64,000 nt of DNA, from NCBI RefSeq assembly GCF_030272615.1, contig NC_081408.1, positions 764,292,173 to 764,356,172 on the forward strand, read 5' to 3'. This stretch comes from Cryptomeria japonica (lineage: Eukaryota; Streptophyta; Pinopsida; Cupressales; Cupressaceae). The notes beneath the pieces are model-generated. The model searched no databases. It was not told the DNA's origin and saw only the letters and a list, made by a program, of their open reading frames with translations. The position numbers and the translations under genes are program-made. This document shows, piece by piece, positions 56,199 to 64,000 of this stretch; position 1 is the first letter of the stretch, and every line of letters begins with the position of its first letter.

Positions 56199-57596
56199 GT
56201 ACTCTAGCAACCACTAAACGTACCAACATGTGCTTTGACGCCTTTCGTTCTTGGAAAGAGTCAAGAGGAAGAAACACAAGATGAGGACCTGGCGAAATGG
56301 ATCTATAAGGATCCCATCACCACTGACATACCGTGAGTTATACTTCCTACGGATCAGTATGGCAAAGGCCTCCTCATTATGCAAAGAATGGGGTATGATG
56401 GTCAAAGTGCTTTGGGATATTGCAAACAAGGACGACATGAACCTCTGCTACCGGAATTCAAGCCCAAAGGTAACACAGACCTAGGCTTTGAAAAAGAGAT
56501 CTTTCTTAAACTCAGATTCAAATGAAAACCCAACAAACCATTTTGTCCACCTACAGCAAAGAGGACACCTTTCATAATCAAAGCACCATCAAGCACCATC
56601 CCAATTGCCCCATCGAGGCTCACAACCCCAATGCAACCATCACCAATGCCATTTATTCCACCAAACGAACTCGTCATCCCATCAGCAACACCATTAGCAG
56701 CAACAACTGTATCAGAACCTGCAGCAGCATCTATGGCACCAACAGTTCTAGCAGAAGCCACTAAGTCAACATTACCGATACTCCCTGTACCAAATCCTTT
56801 AATCCCCATCAACCGCCCTACAGCACCGATGATTACAAAGGTACACCAACCAATCACACCTGCAGTATTTAACTCAAAGGACATCCTAGTATGGTATAGT
56901 AATCGGATGCTGGAAAGTGATTCAGAGATCAACTCACATGAGTGGGAATTTGATTCTATACAGCTTAATACTTCAGATGAGGAAGACACATCACCACCTC
57001 CACCACGCAAAGACATCCCTGTTTACGGAGAAGCACAGATAAAGACCACTTGGGTTCCTGAACTGGAAACATCTTCCACAGACCCTACGTCTCATCCTAC
57101 GCCTGATTCTGACAGGGAGAGTACCATCAATGACCTTCACCATAACGTCTTAAACCTCACTGATACGTCCAACGAACTTAACCTAATCGATGAAGTAATG
57201 CCCATTATTCACCCTGAACTCATCGAATGGAACCAACCAAATCCCCCATGTCTTGACTTCTTCCAAAACGATGAGGCCATCATTGACTTTTTGGAATTAA
57301 GGGATAACCTACCAAGCGGGGATCACAAAGTTGGATTCGCCATTGAACTTAATAGCGCAACATACTTCGGGGCGGATGCCAAACCTTTCAGCTGCAAAAA
57401 TATAACAATAAAACATGGATCTTCCAGTGAAAACCACACTGTGGCACTGTTTGATCTGACAAAAGTAAAAAGAAAGAGCGTATCCAACAATGAAAACCTC
57501 TCTGAGGCGCCTGAGGATGAAGGGTTTGACATTCTCCCTGATAGTACACAATAGGAACGATCAACGATTCTGATCGAGGAAACCAAAGAATACAAT
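56199..57596 (+). pseudogene. Protease-RT spacer with G-patch-like motif
   Basis: The gag-pol frame continues through TAG 56205, TGA 56334, TGA 56523 and TAG 57552. Between 56350 and 56480 the translation GKGLLIMQRMGYDGQSALGY followed by CKQGRHEP and TDLGF fits a G-patch (glycine-rich RNA-binding motif). Then comes a Pro/Thr/Ala-rich linker and an acidic stretch (NTSDEEDTSPPPP). G-patch segments near protease are known in some retroviruses and plant gypsy elements. Four of the element's seven stops fall in this interval, and a fifth just before it. Confidence 0.65.
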
Positions 57597-59189
57597 GTGA
57601 GGACTCCTGAAAATCCTCACCTCATACATCTAGCATCTCTTCTCACTCCAGAGGAACAACCTAAATTTATAGAGTTCTTCCAGAAGCGTCAGATCAACTT
57701 TGCATGGTCATATACAGACATGCCTGGGCTTGATCCTGATTTAGTCATGCATCACCTCACCATAGCAGAAGGAGCCAAACCTGTCAAGCAGAAGCTTCGT
57801 AAAATGCATCCCCAAATTGCAGTGCTAGTCAAAACAGAACTCAAGAAACTCCTAGATGTTGGTTTCATTACGCCAATTGATTATGCAGAATGGATCTCCA
57901 ATATTGTGCCTGTCGGCAAACCAAAAGGGGGCATCCGCATTTGTACTGACTTCAGAGATCTGAATAAAGCATGTCCTAAGGATGACTTCCCCCTTCCAAA
58001 TATCGACATCATAGTGGATCTAACAGCAGGACATGCCATGCTTTCACTCATGGATGGCTTTTCAGGATACAATCAGATAAAGATCGCACCAAACGATCAA
58101 CATAAGACAGCCTTCACCTGTCCATGGGGCACATATTGCTGGAATGTAATGCCCTTCAGCCTAAAGAATGCAGGAGCAACCTATCAAAGAGCAATGACCA
58201 CCATCTTCCATGACATGATGCATACTATGATGGAAGATTATGTTGATAACTTACTAGCAAAATCACTCACCAGAGATGAGCATCTCCACATCTTAGATAA
58301 AATCTTTGATAGACTGGAACAATACCATGTTCGACTCAACCCAAAGAAATGTGTCTTTGGAGTGACCTCCGGGAAACTTCTAGGATACATCATCTCAAGC
58401 AAAGGTATTGAGGTCGATCTAGCAAAGGTTAAGGCAATCATGGATATGCCACCTCCAAAGAATATCAGTTAGCTAAGGACATTACAAGGGCGACTCCAAT
58501 CCATCCGCAAATTCATCGCACAATTGGCTGATAAGTGTCACCCATTTACACATCTGCTACACAAGAACATCCACTTTCAGTGGGATGACCGATGCCAGCA
58601 AGCATTTCAGATGCTTAAAGACTATCTCATGAATCCACCATTGCTAATGCCACCAGATCCAAATAGACCATTGTTACTCTATATCTTGGCAACAAGTATA
58701 GCATTAGGTGTATTACTGGCACAACATAATGCAGAAGGCAAAGAGTGTGTTGTTTACTACATCTCTCGCACACTGGTTGGCTATGAACTCAATTACACAC
58801 CTATCGAGCGAGCTTGCCTAGCAGTGATCTTAGCAGCCACAAAATTGAGGCACTATCTGTTGACACACAAGGTACAGCTCATTGCAAAGATTGATCCACT
58901 CAAGTATTTACTCAGCAAAGCAGCATTGATAGGCCGCTTGGCCAAATGGGTGATGATTCTAAGTGAATTTGACATCGAGTATGTGGACCGTAAAGCTATC
59001 AAAGGTCAAGTTATTGCAGATCAGTTGGCCGATGCACCACTCATGGGCGATCATCCTCTCATTTCCAATTTTCCAGATGAAGAGATATTCATGATCACAA
59101 CAGCACAACCATGGAAACTATATTTTGATGGTTCATACACTAGGCACGGCTCGGGGGGCAGGCATTTTGTTTATCACACCTCAGGGTGA
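57597..59189 (+). pseudogene. gypsy reverse transcriptase and first RNase H
   Basis: RT motifs: VKQKLRKMHP, VGKPKGGIRICTDFRDLN, DDFPLPNID, LSLMDGFSGYNQI, TAFTCPWGTYCW, PFSLKNAGATYQRAM. The catalytic box reads Y-V-D-N at 58239-58250; the family has Y-V-D-D, so the second Asp is lost by a G to A change. LLGYIISSKGIEVD and a TAG at 58470 follow. The first RNase H runs from about 58660 to 59040 (LLLYILATSIALGVLLAQ, CVVYYISRTL, YTPIERACLAV), but its first acidic position is Ala/Thr-like, as is usual when a second RNase H is present. Confidence 0.92.
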
Positions 59190-59399
59190 TAGCATCCCGA
59201 AGTCTTACAGGCTCACATTTCCATGCACCAACAACATAGCAGAGTATGAAGCCTTGATCACAGGACTCAGGTTAGCCGTACAATGGAAATTGCAGGAACT
59301 ACAAGTATATGGCGACTCACAACTAGTCATTCGACAAGCAATAGATAAATATCAGACCAAAGATGATAAACTCATGCCATATAAACAAATGGTGGACAC
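59103..59399 (+). pseudogene. Second (archaeal-type) RNase H, N-terminal part
   Basis: KLYFDGSYTRHGS supplies the first Asp. An extra G in the run 59153-59158 then shifts the frame. After it come GAGILFITPQGD, NNIAEYEALITGLRLAV (Glu) and VYGDSQLVIRQAI (second Asp). The segment ends where the solo LTR begins, inside the codon after ATG-GTG-GAC, and continues at 63502. This extra RNase H, absent from most gypsy elements, is the basis for placing the element in the Tat lineage. Confidence 0.9.
59395..59399 (+). repeat. Left TSD (GACAC) of the 4.1-kb solo LTR
   Basis: GACAC is repeated at 63502-63506, immediately outside TGTAAT...ATTACA. Confidence 0.88.
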
Positions 59400-62300
59400 T
59401 GTAATACCCCTACCGTAATCGATCTCTAACCTTGGTTTAATCTTGATTAGTTTATCGTGATATTATGATTATAATCAGATGTTGATTTTACGCATAGCTA
59501 TCGATGTGGTTCTCACACTAGTTGTATGCAGGTTATTCAGTGTACCTATTTCGTGATTTTAGTATCGGACTAACGCTTTCATTAGATTTTATAAATGTAT
59601 GCATGTATGATCTTTTGTTGCAGGAGATTCCAGGTACGAAGTCGCATGAGTGCGAGGTTCGTCGTCACCTGGTTTTGCAGGTTTGAGTGTACCCTTGTTA
59701 ATCCCTAGAGTCGGATTAGGTGGTCGTGAGACCCCAGTTGACCTTCGTCATGCTCAAGTGAGCATCGTCAGTCGTCGTCGGTAATCCCTTCTTGTTTGGG
59801 TTTGCGAGTCGTCTGTTTGGTTGACTTCCTCGGTTTGCGTGCCTGGTGTGTTTGGTAAATTGATTAATTAGTCCTTAGCATTATTTTGAGTATTTATGCG
59901 TTTGTGCAGTGAAGATTAATGGATTAAATTGATTGAGAATTCGTTATGCGTTTTTTCGTTGTTAATGAACTGCTCGTTTTAGATTGGAAGTAAATTTGAA
60001 TTTAATGGCTGATTTTGATTATTAAATGCATTATTTATATATGCTGATGAAAAAGAAGGATTTGTATTTAATTGCAAGAGGTTTAATTGCTTTCTGTTGG
60101 ATTCTGGTAACCGCAATGCATCATGTTGCAACCGTAGTTCTCATTACATTATCATACATGCTAAGAAATTTGGAGTCAACTCTTCCATATAACCCAATTT
60201 GGGGAAATTGGAGAGGATGGACAATTTTGGAGAAGATTTTGGGGAATCTGACAGGTGGGCTCTCCTTCAGCCATGCCAGGATTGCGTATGAAGGTAGGGT
60301 TTATCCAAATCGTTCTTCCTTGTGTTTGTAAAAAGGATTGCTTGTTGCCAAATTTAATCTTTGATTGTTTTCAGTTTCATATTGGATTTGGGGAGTTTAA
60401 ATCCATGTTTTAGCTGTGTTCTTCGAGAAATTGCATGGCTGTAGCATTATGTTAAAAATGGGTTATCTTGCCATGTCTGGTTCTCTCTTGATTGATATAA
60501 ATAAATTTATACTTTCTCTTTGTGCTGGGCGTTTTGTGCTGGGCGTTGTCGTCGTGCTTAAACCCGTGCATTTTGTTTTATATATATCGAACTGTGTTTT
60601 TTTTAAGGGAAATGAAATCTTGGATTAATAATACCGGACTGTGTTTAAAGAAATTTCATTAGTTCATTTCGAACTATGTTTTAAGAAAGATTTATTTATG
60701 TATTTTGAGCCGGGCGTTGCCTTTGTATCGGGACGCGCGTGTTTTTATTGAAGCGGACTGCGTTTGGGGTTTGGAGGCGGTGAGCGGAGCTCCGCCCGCC
60801 CCCTCCCCTCTCTCCCGCTCGCCCTTCTCCTTCCCTTAGTCCCGTGCTTTCCCCCCCCCGCCTGCTGTTGGTGTTAGGGCCTCCGGCCGCGGCTCACTGC
60901 GGTGGCCGCAGGGTGCCGCGGGCCTGCGGGCACCGCAGCGGCGCCGCCGCCTGGCAATGCCTGCGGCTAGGGTTAGGGCATAGCCCGCCCTCGCCGCTAA
61001 GGGTTAAAAGAATTTCTTTTTTTTCGTTTTTTAATCATAGTTTTTAAAAAAAAACAAAAACGTAGTTGTATTTAAACGCTATTTTGAATGCGTTTTGATG
61101 TTTTAAATTAGTTATAAAAATGATTTTTATTTCATTTTAGAGAGAGTTGTGTTTAAATGTTTAGTTTAATTAGACGCTTAATTATGATGGGAGGGCATAT
61201 CACGATAAATGATAACTTGATTTTGATTGAGTATATAATGGAAGTTATAGGTGAATTAGTCATTCAAGTTCATTTCATGATTTGTGCACCTCGTCTAATT
61301 GAGTTCTAACATTGATAATTTCATCGTCAAATGTTATTTGACTATGCTTGGGTCCATTCTTAGATTAATAAGTTTATATCATGTGCGTTGGAAATGAGTA
61401 TCTACAACTGAATTTCTTTATCTTTAATTCCGTAATCCGTATTATGTAACTGGAATTGAAATTATGAATCTGTAGAGACTGATTTTAGACCGGTATGTAA
61501 TGACGTTTTGATTGGGAGATTAAATACCTTATTTGAGTTGGTTAACGGTTGTCTGAGATTTAATAATATGAATTGGTTGAAACTCTTTATGGCTTAAATT
61601 GCCTGTTCAATGCTTGAACCTTAGGAGTTAGAAACCCAAGAACAACTTAACCCTTGATGAGATGGATAACTGTAATCTGATTGGATCTTGTAGAAAACTT
61701 GATCGTCGTTTAATGATTAAATCAATTTGAGGAATATTGTCCTTTCTGATTATTGCCGTGCGAGTTTAATTTCTGTATCCGCTTTAATTTATGAAATGAC
61801 ATGTTTTGCTTTGTTTAAAAGGACCCTGTCGTATGGATGATTTGGTGTTCCTGTTTTAGTCCTCGATTTCCGAGTTGACTGTTGTATTGTGATGTTGTCT
61901 TAATTGGTCATATCCTCTTTGAGTGAGTCGAATAATGATTCGTGGTTAACCTTAGTTGTCAGGTCTCTAGTTAGAGTACCGTCAGTAAGTGATTACCCTT
62001 GAGTCGTGTTTGACCAGATGATTGGTTCTCTCTTCTTGAACTCCGTTCGTCTGACCATGTGTATTCCTTGGTTCAAGTTCGTCTGAGTTAGTCTAGTGTC
62101 GTATGGGAAAGTGGCTTTCGATTGGGGGCCGCGCCCAAAGTGGCTGCTGGATAACCCGTCGAAAGTGAGTCTAATAAGTGATAACCTAAATAGATTAGAA
62201 AATAATCTCTAAATAAGATAATGTGCCTCACACATGGGACGAATGCTATCATAGATTCGGCATGCTGTGAGAAGGCCTGAAATGGCAAACTACCTTCCTT

Positions 62301-63501
62301 GTCTTCACGAGAGGATGTGTGGGTCCACATGAGGCTTGGATGGGCCGGAAGTTCGGATTAGGTTGCCAGGGCTACCAGTGTATGGGCCGGGACCTATGAA
62401 GACTTGCCATGGTATCCATACCAGGTTGTGTGATGACACTTGTCCCTACGTTCGCTAGTGTTTTGTCGTTTTGTCCTGTTTTGAGTACCCTTGTGAGTCG
62501 TCCTTTGTCTCCGCCCTTGTGAGTGTCGGTTTCATGTTAGACCTTGGGTGGTGATGGCTCAGTTTTATGGATGCTCTCCTAGACCTCTTGTTATTAGCTT
62601 TGATTATGTTCAGCTGGATCCTGTTCCTTGTAAGGATCGTTTATGTATTAATTGACCGATGCGGTCGTTTGTTTATTGTTATGTATCGCCTTGATGGCTG
62701 GATTGTATAGTGTAACCTCTTGTACTCTTAACCTTATTATTTATCCGAGGGGGTCTTGCAGTTGCGCAGACCCGGAGATGTAGCCCTTTAGGGGTGAACT
62801 CCGAGATCATTCGGTGTTATGTGATGTATTCTCTTATGTTCCTTTATTCAGCTTTTTCATGTATGATTAATTTATGTAAAATGGTTAAGTGGATAATTGG
62901 AATTAACTGTTAATGCTTATACTTAGTTCTATCTTGAATGCCATGTAGTTCGAATGCATAATTGGTTGAGATGTGATTTATCGTAATGCATATGTGAAAT
63001 CGTCCTTTTAATGCAATAAGTTGGAATATGGAATAATGCATCTTAGAGTAATGAATTTTACTCAGTCGTTGTTAAGAAATTTATTATGCTTGGAAAGATC
63101 TCTTATGCCATGATGAAATCCTAGTGTATTAGAAAAGGTAGATGTATGGTTTGTAATTTTAAAATGAAAAGATTGAATGAAGTTTATGAATGGATCTTAA
63201 ATGATGAATCTTGCTTGTGATTTATATTTCCATCCTTTGAAAGAAATTATCCTGATTGTGAATTATCTCGTTATTAAGATATTCAGCTTTTGGATTAATT
63301 GTGTGTGTAAAGTGTATTGTGAAAATTTAAGTAATCTCGTTGGGAAACTCTTTAGGAGATTGTCGTTAATGTCTTCGGCTATGTTATCTGAATCTTTGTT
63401 TATCTTGTTGCATCTTATGTGTTGTAACTTTAAAAAAAAATTTGCACTCTATTCTTGTTATTTTAGCTTATCCCTTCGGGGTTTCCTGGCGGGGCATTAC
63501 A
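59400..63501 (+). mobile_element. 4102-bp solo LTR nested in the gypsy element
   Basis: It begins TGTAATACCCCTACCG and ends GGCGGGGCATTACA. The termini are inverted over about 11 bases with one mismatch, and a perfect 5-bp TSD surrounds them. I found no second internal LTR, PBS or coding motif, so it is a solo LTR rather than a small complete element. Very long LTRs are known in some plant gypsy elements. Frames inside (for example 60026-60331, 63201-63539) have no motifs. Removing it with one TSD copy restores the host reading frame. Confidence 0.88.
60740..61015 (+). other. GC-rich island inside the long LTR
   Basis: About 275 bp of strongly GC- and CpG-rich sequence (for example gcggcgccgccgcc) with a CT-rich entry and a C9 run, inside an AT-rich LTR. 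A telomere-like gctagggttagggc occurs near 60965. It could mark the U3-R promoter region of the LTR; no TATA box is obvious next to it. Confidence 0.7.
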
Positions 63502-64000
63502 GACACTCTAAAGACATCATTTACTACTATCACTTTTGAGCAGATACCAAGAGATCAGAATCGAGCTGCTGACGCTATGGCTACCATCGCATCTCTCCTA
63601 GATCTTCCACAAAATTCAACACGCTACGAGTTCTTGGTCGAACAGCTTTGGATCCCCGCTTATGATATCCCTGAATCCGAGATGATATGTCGCCTTGTCA
63701 GTTCTGAATCCCCATGGTACGGTGAGTTCTACACCTATCTCCGCGATCACACCTTTCCTCCCAACCAATCAAATAACCAACGTAAAACCTTCATTCGCCA
63801 AACTGCTCGATATACCATTATTGCCAAAACCCTATACCGACGTGGTCTTGATGGTACTCTCCTTCGATGTCTGGAACAAGATGAGATAACAAAGGCCTTG
63901 GAAGAGGTACATGAAGGAATTTGTGGAACCCATGCAAGTGGTCCATCACTAGCCAAGAAACTCCTGCACAATGGATACTATTGGCCATCTATGGAAAAGG
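63502..64000 (+). pseudogene. gypsy second RNase H C-terminus and integrase start, cut by window end
   Basis: The frame continuing from 59399 is open for all 166 codons to the window edge. It completes the RNase H (TFEQIPRDQNRAADAMATIA, with the late Asp) and passes a linker. It then enters the integrase zinc-binding domain: YRRGLDGTLLRCL, EEVHEGICGTH and KKLLHNGYYWP, which supply the two His of the H2C2 fold. The two Cys and the catalytic core lie outside the window. Confidence 0.88.

Larger units (their letters stand above)
49519..64000 (+). mobile_element. Tat-lineage Ty3/gypsy retrotransposon, 3' end outside the window
   Basis: Order: 5' LTR, PBS, 2.6-kb leader, gag, protease, G-patch-like segment, RT, RNase H, second RNase H, and the zinc-binding start of integrase. 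RT before integrase defines gypsy. Two successive RNase H domains are the mark of the Tat lineage (Ogre, Retand and relatives). A solo LTR (59400-63501) is nested in the second RNase H. Seven in-frame stops, a frameshift and a mutated RT box show it is inactive. The right LTR lies beyond 64000. Confidence 0.9.

Noticed and set aside
56402-57016. Minus-strand 204-codon Gly/Ser-rich frame
   Set aside because: Antisense of the Pro/Thr/Ala-rich gypsy spacer; no motif of its own.
59400-63501. Possibility that the insertion is a DNA transposon with TIRs
   Set aside because: Termini are TG...CA with a 5-bp TSD and no transposase; the inverted match is only about 11 bases, as in LTRs.
63695-63889. 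ATG-started 64-codon frame near the window end
   Set aside because: It is out of frame with the integrase-coding frame that is open across the same bases.
1-64000. tRNA, rRNA or other structural RNA genes
   Set aside because: I found no cloverleaf or rRNA-like segment; the only tRNA-like sequences are primer-binding sites.

Overview
This is plant nuclear DNA, very probably from a gymnosperm. It is AT-rich, gene-poor and built mostly of old, nested retrotransposons: L1-type LINEs, Ty1/copia elements and a Tat-lineage Ty3/gypsy element with dual RNase H. LTRs starting TGTAG.CAC or TGTAATRCCCC and a 4.1-kb solo LTR fit a large conifer-like genome. The species call is inference; the transposon calls rest on protein motifs, target-site duplications (TSDs), primer-binding sites and terminal repeats seen in the sequence.

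Layout. (i) 1699-8762: a 5'-truncated, decayed LINE bounded by a perfect 16-bp TSD, with ORF1 remnant, endonuclease-RT-RNase H ORF2, and an unexplained third reading frame with a basic RG-rich tail before the poly(A). (ii) 9.86-15.2 kb: an open OTU-domain deubiquitinase-like gene on the minus strand (10218-11828) with two tandem OTU domains. Its upstream flank and N-terminus are repeated at 14.15-15.2 kb, and a 1209-bp solo LTR with a GTAAG TSD (12843-14051) lies between. (iii) 16.1-17.6 kb: minus-strand copia and gypsy LTR remnants. (iv) 19.7-24.3 kb: an exon relic of a cationic amino acid transporter next to a copia element (20027-24322) with both LTRs. (v) 24.6-26.3 kb: AT-rich repeats, microsatellites, and a 544-bp LINE tail with an open RNase H frame and a 12-bp TSD. 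(vi) 27.1-29.2 kb: a second, single-OTU paralogue in a segment homologous to (ii). (vii) 29.2-43 kb: mostly non-coding decayed repeats, including a diverged 0.65-kb tandem duplication, a copia gag relic, a TCGAT-rich array and two LINE 3' ends. (viii) 43.8-46.9 kb minus strand: a single 1030-codon frame with five premature stops encoding a protein I do not recognise, with a dense TTGAAC/GTTCAA cluster upstream. (ix) 49.5-64 kb: a Tat-type gypsy element (LTR, PBS, leader with AGCGC repeats, leader ORF, gag, protease, G-patch-like segment, RT, RNase H, second RNase H, start of integrase) running off the window and split by a 4102-bp solo LTR with a GACAC TSD.

The only reading frames that look like live host genes are the two OTU paralogues; both keep upstream flanks, so they arose by DNA-level segmental duplication. 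The double-OTU copy has lost catalytic residues in its first domain, while the single-OTU copy has lost its basic C-terminal tail through one inserted base. Everything else with protein similarity is transposon-derived or a gene relic. Premature stops in the gypsy element and in the unknown minus-strand frame are all TAG or TGA, as expected from cytosine deamination at methylated CHG and CG sites.
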